Source: Ferroplasma sp. (GTDB lineage Archaea; Thermoplasmatota; Thermoplasmata; Thermoplasmatales; Thermoplasmataceae). From it: a stretch of 64,000 bases of DNA. The stretch covers positions 372,001 through 436,000 of the forward strand of contig NZ_CP133597.1 of NCBI RefSeq assembly GCF_031200575.1, written 5' to 3'. Position 1 is the first letter of the stretch; each line of letters starts with the position of its first letter. Shown here in pieces: positions 46,172-56,187 of this stretch. The position numbers and the translations under genes were made by a program. The notes under the pieces are model-generated. The model saw only the letters and a program-made list of their open reading frames with translations, ran no database searches and was not told where the DNA came from.

Positions 46172-46477
46172 ATGGAATATATATATGGAGCTTTACTGCT
46201 TCACTCAGCAGGAAAGGAAATAGATGAGGAGAACCTGAAAAAGGTCTTAACCGATGCAGGAGTAAGCGCAGATGATGCAAGGCTTAAATCATTGCTTGAA
46301 AGCATGAAAAACGTCAATATAGAGGACGTTTTAAAAAGCGCCGCAGCAGCACCTGTAGCAGCAGCACCAGCAAAGGAAGAGAAGAAGGAAGAGAAAAAGA
46401 AAGAAGAGAAGAAAGAAGAAAAGAAGGAAGACTCCGACGCAGATGCAATGGCCGGACTCAGCTCTCTTTTCGGATAA
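46172..46477 (+). CDS. rpl12: Ribosomal protein L12 (P1)
   Basis: A 101-residue acidic stalk protein. The N-terminal helical domain ([17 protein letters not shown]) dimerises and binds L10; an Ala/Lys/Glu-rich hinge follows, ending with MAGLSSLFG, which contacts elongation factors. The hinge has many KKEE-type repeats. GAGGTGA lies 6 bases before the ATG. A T-run just after the stop probably ends the operon. Confidence 0.97.
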   Translation: MEYIYGALLLHSAGKEIDEENLKKVLTDAGVSADDARLKSLLESMKNVNIEDVLKSAAAAPVAAAPAKEEKKEEKKKEEKKEEKKEDSDADAMAGLSSLFG

Positions 46478-46502
46478 AATTATTTTTTTATTTTAGATTT
46501 TT

Positions 46503-46682
46503 ATGGGTTTTTATAATATTTTATGGATTCTAATTAAATACGTCATTCCAGTGGCAATTCTCATATATTCTATAATCAAGTTTAATCCGTTTTTTATCAT
46601 GGTAGCAGTGTTATGGCTTCTTGCAACACTTGTTGTTTCATTGATAAATTTCAGCATAAAAAGCAATTTTGTAAAAGGATAA
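46503..46682 (+). CDS. Small two-helix membrane protein, 59 residues
   Basis: This frame starts at ATG 46503 and ends at TAA 46680-46682. It encodes two clear hydrophobic helices (about residues 6-27 and 30-54) and a short basic tail. The frame fills the gap between rpl12 and the convergent peroxiredoxin. I do not recognise it. Clean amphipathic boundaries and charged end residues support a real protein, but length makes it uncertain. Confidence 0.5.
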   Translation: MGFYNILWILIKYVIPVAILIYSIIKFNPFFIMVAVLWLLATLVVSLINFSIKSNFVKG

Positions 46683-46691
46683 ACACCGGTA

Positions 46692-47144
46692 TTATTCTAC
46701 CAGCTTTAATTCCATGATTTTGTCATAAACTTCTTTTGCATGTTCTTTAGGACTTACTTTTGGGTATACAAAAACTATCTTGCCATCCTTTATTAAGTAA
46801 GTAACCCTCTTTGCCGTTGCCAGCCCCATTACCCCATATTTTTTTACTATATCCTTCTGCTTATCACTTACCAGGGTAAAATTCAGATTGAATTTATCCT
46901 GAAATTTTTTATGTGACTCGCTTGAATCAACGCTTACCCCCAGGACCTTTATCCCCTTATCCTTGAAAATATCCATGTTGTCACGGAAATTTTTCGCCTC
47001 CATGGTACATCCTGGAGTGTTATCCTTCGGGTAAAAATATAGCACAACCACATCATTCTTAAAATCAGAAAGCCTGACTTTATTCCCATCCTGATCTACA
47101 GCTTCAAAGTCCGGAGCTGTATCTCCTACATTTAACGTTTCCAT
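46692..47144 (-). CDS. Peroxiredoxin, PrxQ/Bcp type
   Basis: A 150-residue thiol peroxidase that reduces H2O2 and organic peroxides. The peroxidatic Cys46 is in TPGCTMEAKNFRD. The resolving Cys five residues later, common in PrxQ, is Lys here, and no other Cys exists, so it should work by a one-Cys mechanism needing an outside thiol. GDTAPDFEAVDQDGN is the typical start. Useful to an iron-rich, acidic lifestyle. Confidence 0.93.
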   Translation of the reverse strand: METLNVGDTAPDFEAVDQDGNKVRLSDFKNDVVVLYFYPKDNTPGCTMEAKNFRDNMDIFKDKGIKVLGVSVDSSESHKKFQDKFNLNFTLVSDKQKDIVKKYGVMGLATAKRVTYLIKDGKIVFVYPKVSPKEHAKEVYDKIMELKLVE

Positions 47145-47216
47145 AAGAATGCATATATAATTTATAGATAAGCATTTTGTTGTTTAAATCAATTCAATAA
47201 CTGTATTTTCGTAATC

Positions 47217-47666
47217 CTATAGATCTTTCATTATCTTATCATTCAGGTGATGCAATATCCTCACTGCCTCACCCTTCCTGGTTGACATAATATTCTGGGC
47301 ATCATCATTGGCCTCCCCTATTGCTATATACAGCCCATCACGGTTTTTAATGAATACCATATCATCCTTCTTTATTTCCGGATCCATCTCCAGGATACCA
47401 GGAGCAAAAAGGTTTGATCCATTCATCAGGTGTGGTACAGCCCCGTTATCAACTGTAACTGTATGTGTTCTGATCTTCAGGTAATTTATGAGGTACAGTG
47501 TTGGCATGCCATTGTAAAATATTGGTTTTCCACTGAAATAATAAATTTCATTTTTTTTGTTGCTGTCGACTTCAATATCCGCCATGGAGGTGCCGTCTAT
47601 ATTGAAATGCTGAAGCCTCTGCATAAAATTCTTGTAATCCTTCTTTGATAGTATATGCCTGGACAT
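47217..47666 (-). CDS. PUA domain RNA-binding protein
   Basis: A 149-residue protein with a C-terminal PUA domain (VTVDNGAVPHLMNGSNLFAPGI near residue 73) and an N-terminal region like that of MCT-1/Tma20 homologues. Archaeal members bind RNA and may act on ribosomes or tRNA. It begins 2 bases after the preceding gene ends, so the two are co-transcribed and the partner may be its helper in RNA modification. Confidence 0.82.
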   Translation of the reverse strand: MSRHILSKKDYKNFMQRLQHFNIDGTSMADIEVDSNKKNEIYYFSGKPIFYNGMPTLYLINYLKIRTHTVTVDNGAVPHLMNGSNLFAPGILEMDPEIKKDDMVFIKNRDGLYIAIGEANDDAQNIMSTRKGEAVRILHHLNDKIMKDL

Positions 47667-47668
47667 TA

Positions 47669-49033
47669 TTAAATAATCCCCTTTAATTTTTTAAGCTGTT
47701 CATTGACATTCTGATTGTTTACCATGTCATCCATATACTCATATATTCTTTTTCCCAGAAGTATCTGGTTTTCAGAAAATATCCATTCCTCATCGTTACC
47801 TATGGCCCTTAGAAAGGCATAGTAAATTGATTTTTCTATATCATTGTGCATATTTTTTCTGCCGAACTTTATAGAATCAGCTTTGCCGTAGTTAAAATAG
47901 TAAGTTAGCAGGTCTATTAGATATTTTGAATTTTCAGACCACGGGTCCATAATTTTTGATGCCATTGATTTCTTGCTGCTTAGCAGCTTGGCATTTTCCA
48001 TAACTTCCATTGGGTTGCCCTTCAATGATTTGATCTCAGCGTCGCTCAAATTGTACAGGAGTTTGACTATTTCTGTTTTGTACTGGGGAAACAGGTATTC
48101 AAGAATCTTCCTCTGGCTGGGGGAATCCAGCACAAAACCCCTTGACGATATCTTCTCTCCTATAAACGGCCTCAATTTTTCATCGAACTCAAGTTTTTCA
48201 AGGAATTCCTCAAGCGTGTAATGCTGTGATCCGATAACGTAATAATTGTTCTTTATGGCGTATGCGGTCTTATCCTTTCTTATCCGTGCCATGAGCTGTT
48301 TCGTTGTAAGCCTTTTCTGTATAAATTCATTGATTATTTCCTGGTTATCAGGTATAAAGTCCATGAAATCAGAGTTAATTACGAAGGGTATGTCAGGGAG
48401 AAGCATGTGCTTAAGCATTATATGGACTATATTGCCATCAAAATCTTCATAGACCTCAAATGCACCATCGTATATCTGGACATTAATTTTATTTCCAGAA
48501 TTTCCGATAACTAGCCTGCCATCATTTACTGAATATGGGACATTTTCCTCCTTCAGCAAATCTTCAATGAAATTCATATCAATTTTATCCCTGCAGGTGG
48601 CTGTGAAATAATTCTTTGTTGAATAAACCCTGAGTTTCTTGAGCTTTACTACATTTGTAAATGCCAGGAGCCTGTATATGTCATTATCATAGTTCTGTAT
48701 TCCTGCTATGATTATTTCATCTGCGTTGCCTCTCTTGCAATAATTCACTGATCCATAATTGGTTTTTATCATTCCCATGAGAGGGGCCTTTTCATTTTCC
48801 AGAATTTTATACGTTTCAGACACACCAGCAAGGAACTGGTCAGCCGAATTATGGTACTTCCCGAAATTACCGGAATCCTTCATTTTCTCAATTTTTTTGC
48901 TGTAACCCTTTATGGGGCACATGAAGCAACTATCTGTACACTGGGGAAGCAGAACCTCAGGATTATCAAAAAATTTTTTGATATTTTCGATGAATACCTT
49001 TTCAGATTCCTTTGAGTTAGATTTAATTATCAT
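47669..49033 (-). CDS. Unrecognised 454-residue protein with Cys motif
   Basis: I cannot assign a family. CTDSCFMCPIKG near residue 38 has a C-x3-C-x2-C pattern, plausible for zinc or an iron-sulfur cluster; two more Cys occur at about residues 98 and 145. The rest alternates alpha and beta with no membrane helix. It overlaps spt5 upstream by 4 bases and is followed after 2 bases by the PUA protein, so an RNA-related job is likely. Relation to archaeosine synthesis was considered but not supported by a clear motif. Confidence 0.7.
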   Translation of the reverse strand: MIIKSNSKESEKVFIENIKKFFDNPEVLLPQCTDSCFMCPIKGYSKKIEKMKDSGNFGKYHNSADQFLAGVSETYKILENEKAPLMGMIKTNYGSVNYCKRGNADEIIIAGIQNYDNDIYRLLAFTNVVKLKKLRVYSTKNYFTATCRDKIDMNFIEDLLKEENVPYSVNDGRLVIGNSGNKINVQIYDGAFEVYEDFDGNIVHIMLKHMLLPDIPFVINSDFMDFIPDNQEIINEFIQKRLTTKQLMARIRKDKTAYAIKNNYYVIGSQHYTLEEFLEKLEFDEKLRPFIGEKISSRGFVLDSPSQRKILEYLFPQYKTEIVKLLYNLSDAEIKSLKGNPMEVMENAKLLSSKKSMASKIMDPWSENSKYLIDLLTYYFNYGKADSIKFGRKNMHNDIEKSIYYAFLRAIGNDEEWIFSENQILLGKRIYEYMDDMVNNQNVNEQLKKLKGII

Positions 49034-49923
49034 GCCTTATCGAGATTTCTTATTGCCTCTGCCTTTACTGTTACTGGTATAGGCACCATGGATTCTATTA
49101 GCTGTACTGTGACCTCTTCTTTCGCTGCATCTATGGCAGTTATTTTCGCCCTCTCGCCCTTGAATGGGCCTTCAACTATTTCAATGAGGGAACCCATCTC
49201 TAGACCGGTTACAGCCGGTTTAGGCGTCAGGTACTTCTCAATTTCAGAAATGTCTATGTCGCCTGTTACAAACCCCTTAAATCCTCTTATGGCTTTTGAA
49301 AGCACCTCAATTCTGTCTGCATGCATGGTTTCAATGAAGAAATATCCCTTAATTTCATATGGTGACATTATGGCCATAACCTCATTTTCTGCATTCTGGT
49401 TTCTGGCCTTTCTCTCCTCTCTGTCCCTTTCAGCATGATTTGAGAGGTCAATGGCTATGTCCAGTTCCTTTCCTATGGTGCATTTTGCTATTTTTATCAC
49501 AGGTACCAGGACGGCTTTAAAATTCTTTTCATAACTGTTGATCCCGTCCTCGGATTTTATGCTCAGGTGCACATCAAGTTCATCACCCTCATATCCGCCA
49601 ATGGGCGTATCTATTTCAAGTCCCAGATCCCTGCTCTTGTTTCCATCCAGTTCAAATTCATAATTTAGCTCCTTTTTTTCTTCGGATAAGCTGTACTCAT
49701 CCCTGAGTTTCATTTTCCATTCTATGGAGGGATCCTTTAAATGCATAGAAGTAACTATATTTACGTCAAATTTTCGCTTTGATGGTTGAATATTTTTAAC
49801 AGCAACGTTCATGGGGACTATTTTCTCCCTGTCATCTTTCTCATCCAGTTTCTTAATGCGTTTATCGCATGCTACTTTTATAACATCGGATATATCTGAT
49901 GTTAACCAGTCATATTCCATCAT
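49030..49923 (-). CDS. spt5: Transcription elongation factor Spt5 with N-terminal extension
   Basis: A 297-residue protein. The NGN domain covers about residues 143-235 (SPYEIKGYFFIET) and the KOW domain about 240-297 (GSLIEIVEGPFKGERAKI). Typical archaeal Spt5 is about 150 residues, so residues 1-140 are an extra domain; it is beta-rich and Lys/Glu/Asp-rich and not recognised. Spt5 clamps RNA polymerase with Spt4. SecE upstream is the usual neighbour. The gene overlaps the next by 4 bases. Confidence 0.88.
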   Translation of the reverse strand: MMEYDWLTSDISDVIKVACDKRIKKLDEKDDREKIVPMNVAVKNIQPSKRKFDVNIVTSMHLKDPSIEWKMKLRDEYSLSEEKKELNYEFELDGNKSRDLGLEIDTPIGGYEGDELDVHLSIKSEDGINSYEKNFKAVLVPVIKIAKCTIGKELDIAIDLSNHAERDREERKARNQNAENEVMAIMSPYEIKGYFFIETMHADRIEVLSKAIRGFKGFVTGDIDISEIEKYLTPKPAVTGLEMGSLIEIVEGPFKGERAKITAIDAAKEEVTVQLIESMVPIPVTVKAEAIRNLDKA

Positions 49924-49932
49924 TCATTCCAC

Positions 49933-50151
49933 CTAAAATACTATCTGCATTATATAATATATAATAAACCCTATTAAACCAAGCAGAACAATACCAGATC
50001 CGGCTATAAGGACAACTTTAGTATATTCGTTGCCGTTTGGCTTCTTGGCCATTTTTAGAATACGGGCATATTTCCCCTTTCCTATACCCTGAAATTTACG
50101 TTCTATTTTTTCCTGCTGTTCCACCAGCCGGTCCTCGATACTTTTGTCCAT
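49933..50151 (-). CDS. secE: SecE / Sec61-gamma protein translocase subunit
   Basis: A 72-residue single-helix protein of the SecYE-beta translocon. A charged N-terminal helix (DRLVEQQEKIERKF) is followed by KMAKKPNGNEYTKVVLIAGSGIV, the conserved amphipathic helix and membrane anchor. I start at ATG 50151 rather than the in-frame codon at 50172. It is 9 bases upstream of spt5 in the same transcript, a standard archaeal order. Confidence 0.9.
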   Translation of the reverse strand: MDKSIEDRLVEQQEKIERKFQGIGKGKYARILKMAKKPNGNEYTKVVLIAGSGIVLLGLIGFIIYYIMQIVF

Positions 50152-50361
50152 TAATATAGATAAGATAAACATAAAATAAAATCTTTTCTAAATTATACTA
50201 TCATTATGATAATCATATATTTGTGATATATATTTTTAATACTATGTTAAACGGTTATATTCATGCCATTATAAACTATTTTATTATGAACAACAGCGAT
50301 GTAAGATATCATTAACAGAAATATCAAATCAAAATAAAACTAATTATAAAAAATAAAATTT

Positions 50362-50379
50362 GTAAGGCAAAGCTGCCTT
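50362..50379 (-). terminator. 16S 3' trailer hairpin and processing-stem half
   Basis: On the minus strand AAGGCA-GCTT-TGCCTT forms a perfect 6-pair hairpin, then T-rich DNA follows, which could end 16S transcription. The same bases (GCTTTGCCTTAC) can instead pair with GTAAGGTAAAGC in the 5' leader to make a 12-pair stem with one G-U pair, the usual way that archaeal 16S is excised. Confidence 0.6.
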
Positions 50380-50384
50380 TCACA

Positions 50385-51855
<1,471 letters not shown>

Positions 51856-52048
51856 AATCCTACCTCCACTCTTATTAATAAGAAATTAGCGGCTTTACCT
51901 TACATATCGGAACCCATCATACGATGAGAACTTCATCTGTCCCAATCCTGGAATATAGATTTCATAAAGGCACATTGTGCTTATCCATCTATTTGCTGTA
52001 GATTGGTGTTGTGTTGACTTATCTTAATTACTTAGGGATATTTAAGTA
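51856..52048 (-). promoter_or_regulatory. 16S rRNA promoter and leader
   Basis: Reading the minus strand, ACTTAAATA at 52047-52039 is a good TATA box. Transcription would begin about 25 bases later, giving a leader of roughly 160 bases. Bases 51903-51892 of the leader (GTAAGGTAAAGC) pair with the 3' trailer. The rest is AT-rich with no gene. Remaining sequence to aroA (52049-52157) shows nothing else. Confidence 0.6.
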
Positions 52049-52157
52049 TTTTCAATTCTTTAACTTATATAATATTTGAAATAATAATTATAGAATATAT
52101 ATTTTCATTCTTATAAACTGACTTTAATGCACTGATTTCATTCATTGTAAAGGCTTT

Positions 52158-53414
52158 CTAAAATAAATTTGCATCGAAATATATATCAACTCCAATTTTT
52201 TTAAGGTCATTGAGGAACTCTGGATAGCTTTTATTTATACTCTCACACTTCCCGAATTCCGTATCTGAACCCGCTATTACTCCAGCTATTATACTGCTCA
52301 TGGTCATTCTATGGTCACTGTATTCCATATAATCCGGGAATAGGTTGCGGCCCTTTTTTATATAGATGCAGGAATCATTTACTGTTACCTTAGCACCAAA
52401 GCTCCTGCACATATTAACTATGCCCATGAACCGGTCAGATTCCTTTTCCCTCAGGCGCTGGTAGTTATAAATCTGTACGCCCTCCTCCGAAAATATCCCT
52501 ATCACAGATATTACCGGTGCCATATCTGGGGATACTGCTGCGTCAACTATAATTCTGTTAATATGATCTGCCTTTCTTATTTCAATGCCCTGGCTTACTG
52601 GTTTTACACTTCCCGTTGCATTGTTAATTAGTTCCACTATATTCCTGTCTGGCTGTAATGACATATAATTAAGGTTTTTGATGATTATATTGCCAGTGAA
52701 AATTCCCAGTACTATAAAGTAAGAGGCAGATGAATAGTCTCCCTCAATATCTACAGTTTTTTCAGGGCATTTCTGGTTAATAATCTGGTATCTTCCATCA
52801 TCTTCCTCAACTTTTACCCCAAAATTTGCAAGGCAGTTTTCAGTTATTTTTAAATAACCTCCTGACACTGTATTAAGCGCCCTGAAGGATCCACCACCCA
52901 AAATTGAATAATAAAATAGCATAGAGCTAACATACTGTGAACTCACGCTTCCATCGATTTCAACCGGGGTACTGGATGCCCCCCTCCCATCTACTGCGTA
53001 AAAGCCATCCTCTTTTTTATTGAACCTGGATCCAGCATCTGAAAGTGCACTGATTAAGGTATCAACCGGTCTTCTGGCCAGCGAGGGTTCCCCGGTTATG
53101 GATGTCTGGCAATTTCTGGCGCATAAAAGCCCAATAGAGAGCCTGTAGGATGTGCCAGACTCACCAACATACATGTTTTCAGGGCAGCGGAAGTCAGGCA
53201 CTATACGCATATTTTTCCTGTCATACTCGATTACCGCATTGCATTTCTCGGCAATTTTCATTGATATAATCTCATCTTCAGAAAACGATACATTGTTCAG
53301 ACGTACGGGCTTATTTGAAAATGCAGAATAAAGTACATATCTCTGGGTAAAACTCTTTGATGATGGTGCAAAGATTATCCCTCCAATATTCTCTCTCTTT
53401 ATCCTTATATTCAT
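52158..53414 (-). CDS. aroA: 3-phosphoshikimate 1-carboxyvinyltransferase (EPSP synthase)
   Basis: A 418-residue enzyme that joins phosphoenolpyruvate to shikimate-3-phosphate. The N-terminal PSSKSFTQRYVLYSA is the first substrate loop, GESGTSYRLS near residue 85 the second, and SDHRMTMS near residue 360 the C-terminal PEP site. It is the last gene of the operon aroB-aroE-shikimate kinase-aroA and overlaps the kinase by 4 bases. Confidence 0.94.
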   Translation of the reverse strand: MNIRIKRENIGGIIFAPSSKSFTQRYVLYSAFSNKPVRLNNVSFSEDEIISMKIAEKCNAVIEYDRKNMRIVPDFRCPENMYVGESGTSYRLSIGLLCARNCQTSITGEPSLARRPVDTLISALSDAGSRFNKKEDGFYAVDGRGASSTPVEIDGSVSSQYVSSMLFYYSILGGGSFRALNTVSGGYLKITENCLANFGVKVEEDDGRYQIINQKCPEKTVDIEGDYSSASYFIVLGIFTGNIIIKNLNYMSLQPDRNIVELINNATGSVKPVSQGIEIRKADHINRIIVDAAVSPDMAPVISVIGIFSEEGVQIYNYQRLREKESDRFMGIVNMCRSFGAKVTVNDSCIYIKKGRNLFPDYMEYSDHRMTMSSIIAGVIAGSDTEFGKCESINKSYPEFLNDLKKIGVDIYFDANLF

Positions 53415-54229
53415 GGCTCACTTATATGAATACCTCTGTTATTAAATCTACTTTTTATTATACTGTACCCATCGGAGAGAAGCAGTTTGCTGGCCCTGTC
53501 AATATGTTCCTCCGATTTATATAAACCGAAAATTGCTGGGCCCTTTCCGCTTCTCCCGGCCAGGAATGCACCAGTGGCAAGGATTGTTTTAACTGCTTTA
53601 CTGTCATTTCCATCATCAAAGATTAAACCATTTAGCACCATTGTTTCATAAACCCTCCCTGCCTTTAAATTATCCTCAAGACGGTTATAGAAATTTATGT
53701 ATGGTGAAAAATCCTTTTTTTTAAGATTGATACTTTCAACTGTATCTTTGCCGGTGCAGATCAGTACAAAATCCTCCTCCAGCTCATGCCTGCTCAGTAG
53801 CCTGAAATTCCCATTGTCTGTTAAGCAGTACCCACCGTAATATGACATTGCCAGATCATCCATGGCACCTGTTACAGATGTATTATTATAAATTGATGCC
53901 CTGGCAGCATTCCTTAGTATTTCGTTATCGGTAAAATTTATGGAATTCATTTTCAATAGGCCAAAAACCACTGAAATTGCAAGTGCACTGCTGCTTTTGA
54001 GACCCATGCCAGGTGGAATCTCGCTCCTGATGCTGATACTGTAATTTCCAGAAATTTTGTATATATTTCTTATATAATCTACCAGCTTCCCGATTTCAGT
54101 AGAAGGAAAAGAATCCTGATCGGTTGGTGTAATCTCAGTTTGCATAGGCAGCTTTAGTGCAGCTGCTGCCCCATGCCCGTTAACGAAGGCGGAAATTATT
54201 GAAATTCCACCATTGGCCTCCACTATCAT
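53411..54229 (-). CDS. aroK: Shikimate kinase, archaeal GHMP type
   Basis: A 272-residue kinase of the GHMP superfamily, unrelated to bacterial AroK. PPGMGLKSSSALAISV near residue 70 is the ATP loop, and ATGAFLAGRSGKGPAIFG near residue 222 is the C-terminal GHMP motif. It phosphorylates shikimate. Position between aroE and aroA, with a 19-base gap and a 4-base overlap, makes the call secure although other GHMP kinases share the fold. Confidence 0.92.
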   Translation of the reverse strand: MIVEANGGISIISAFVNGHGAAAALKLPMQTEITPTDQDSFPSTEIGKLVDYIRNIYKISGNYSISIRSEIPPGMGLKSSSALAISVVFGLLKMNSINFTDNEILRNAARASIYNNTSVTGAMDDLAMSYYGGYCLTDNGNFRLLSRHELEEDFVLICTGKDTVESINLKKKDFSPYINFYNRLEDNLKAGRVYETMVLNGLIFDDGNDSKAVKTILATGAFLAGRSGKGPAIFGLYKSEEHIDRASKLLLSDGYSIIKSRFNNRGIHISEP

Positions 54230-54248
54230 GGGATGTTATCTTATAATA

Positions 54249-55031
54249 TTATTTTATTTTTTCATAAAAAATATCCCTGAACTCCTCATATGTAACTGAA
54301 AATTCATATAACTTTTTCAGCGTTTCAATTCCCTGCCCGATAAACATATCCGCCCCGTTGACAGTTATCCCTCCTTTCAATTTTACAGCCTTCAAAAATG
54401 GGGTTTCCAGTGGATTATAGATAACATCTATTCCTGTAGCCCCTGCTGGAATCTTTTCAACAGGTATTGCCATTCTAGTATCTGGATACATTCCCAGGGG
54501 GGTACAGTTTATTATGATGTCGCATCCTTTTATGCTATCATATCCCGATGATATAATGCCGGGCATAATTTCCACACCGGGTTTTCTGGAAGCAATGGAC
54601 ACATCTGCATTGTGGTTAGCTTTCAATGCGTATGCCACGGTTCTTGCTGCACCACCGGAACCCATGATTACGATTTTTTTGCCATCAGGATCTATTCCGT
54701 TATTTTTGAGCAGCAGCAGGAAACCGTTATAATCACTGTTATATCCTGCAAGTTTGCCATTTATATTTTTGACAAGATTGGCCGATCCCGTTGCCGAAAC
54801 TACCTCATCTTTAATGTCAACCAGTTCTGCAGCCATCTCCTTATACGGCGCAGTAACATTGAACCCCAGCACATTCTCCCTGGCGAATTCAAAAAATCCT
54901 TCGAGGTTTTCCCTGTGCAAATTTACGGCATAATATCTTGAGTTTATCCCGTGGTTTCTGAAAATTTTACTGTAAATATCCTGTCCGGCTGACTGCCCCA
55001 CAGGAAATCCAATAAGGCAGGAAAATTTCAT
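54249..55031 (-). CDS. aroE: Shikimate dehydrogenase
   Basis: A 260-residue NADPH enzyme converting 3-dehydroshikimate to shikimate. The catalytic Lys is in FNVTAPYKEMA near residue 65, Asp in YNSDYNGF, and the NADP site is GSGGAARTV near residue 123. In the first substrate loop GFPVGQSAGQDIY replaces the usual G-x-P-x-x-H-S-x-S-P form, a small divergence worth noting. It overlaps aroB by 4 bases. Confidence 0.92.
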   Translation of the reverse strand: MKFSCLIGFPVGQSAGQDIYSKIFRNHGINSRYYAVNLHRENLEGFFEFARENVLGFNVTAPYKEMAAELVDIKDEVVSATGSANLVKNINGKLAGYNSDYNGFLLLLKNNGIDPDGKKIVIMGSGGAARTVAYALKANHNADVSIASRKPGVEIMPGIISSGYDSIKGCDIIINCTPLGMYPDTRMAIPVEKIPAGATGIDVIYNPLETPFLKAVKLKGGITVNGADMFIGQGIETLKKLYEFSVTYEEFRDIFYEKIK

Positions 55032-56086
55032 GTCCCATCCCTGTAAAGATTAATATATCTGCGTAATTGCTGGAACTCAATCTCCTCTATACTGGCACGG
55101 CCACTCTCATTAAGCATAACCATGTTCAGTTTTCCATGTTCAACTTTCTTGTCATTTTTCATATAACTGATCAATTTATCTGCCTCTATATCCCTGAAAT
55201 TAATCAATGGTATGCCGTATCGTGTTACAGCGTCCTTGATCTCCTCATGCAACATGCTGGAATAACCGGACTTGTACGCTATATAACTTTCCAGAATCAT
55301 GCCGTTTGCAACCGCAGTGCCATGGGATATGGTGTTTCCTGAGTATGATTCAAGGGCATGCCCAACCGAATGGCCGAAATTCAACAGGTAACGTATCTTC
55401 CTGGAATCGAGGAAATCTGCTGTAACCACGTCCAATTTTATTTCTGCACTTCTTTTTATTATGTACTGAAGGTTTTTTGAACAGTATATAGATTTAATAT
55501 CATTTTCGGTGAAGTACTTGAAAAGATGGCTGTCCATAATCAGCGCCATTTTTATTGCTTCGGCTATTCCATCCCTGAGAAGTGCTGGATCAGAATTCAG
55601 AAGAAAATCAGTGTCACTGAATATAGCCTCTGGGTTGTAGAACGTACCTATGGCATTCTTGATATTCATAAAATTTATGGCATTCTTACCCCCAATAGAA
55701 CTATCCACCTGGGCCAGGAGCGTGGTTGGGATTCCAAGATAATGGACACCTCTTTTGTACACCGATGCAGCGTAACCTGTGAGGTCTCCGAGAGTGCCTC
55801 CACCTATATAAGAAATTGAGGAATCACGTTCCACCTCCATTTTGATCAACTTCCTGAATACAGCATTCAGTGATGCCATGGACTTTGCCCTTTCCCCATC
55901 TTTCATAAATGATTTTGTGGAATTTATAGCCCTGATCTTCTTTGAATATATGCTCCTCAGGATAGAACTTACAAAACTAATATTGCCATTATATTTTTCC
56001 AGGGCCCTGTTTATTTCTATTTCAAGTCCGGACCCGATATATATTTTTACATTACTGCCATTTATGGTCCTTTCCAGCACTTCCAT
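55028..56086 (-). CDS. aroB: 3-dehydroquinate synthase
   Basis: A 352-residue zinc enzyme. NAD site GGGTLGDLTGYAASVYKRG near residue 98; zinc and substrate ligands in GIAEAIKMA (Glu), NFGHSVGHALES and SHGTAVA (His). This is the bacterial/eukaryotic type that starts from DAHP; many archaea instead use a different dehydroquinate synthase and lack AroB. It is the first gene of the aro operon, which also includes aroE, the kinase and aroA; the other pathway genes are not in the window. Confidence 0.94.
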   Translation of the reverse strand: MEVLERTINGSNVKIYIGSGLEIEINRALEKYNGNISFVSSILRSIYSKKIRAINSTKSFMKDGERAKSMASLNAVFRKLIKMEVERDSSISYIGGGTLGDLTGYAASVYKRGVHYLGIPTTLLAQVDSSIGGKNAINFMNIKNAIGTFYNPEAIFSDTDFLLNSDPALLRDGIAEAIKMALIMDSHLFKYFTENDIKSIYCSKNLQYIIKRSAEIKLDVVTADFLDSRKIRYLLNFGHSVGHALESYSGNTISHGTAVANGMILESYIAYKSGYSSMLHEEIKDAVTRYGIPLINFRDIEADKLISYMKNDKKVEHGKLNMVMLNESGRASIEEIEFQQLRRYINLYRDGT

Positions 56087-56187
56087 GCTTTATAATGTCA
56101 AGGTATTATATTTACCAATCGATTGAGGCCATGCTATGGATCTTTCAATATAAAAAAATATAACTACATTTAAATTATTACCATTCT

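Noticed and set aside
47669-49033. tRNA-guanine transglycosylase or archaeosine synthase
   Set aside because: The PUA neighbour suggested it, but the catalytic and zinc motifs of those enzymes are not recognisable.
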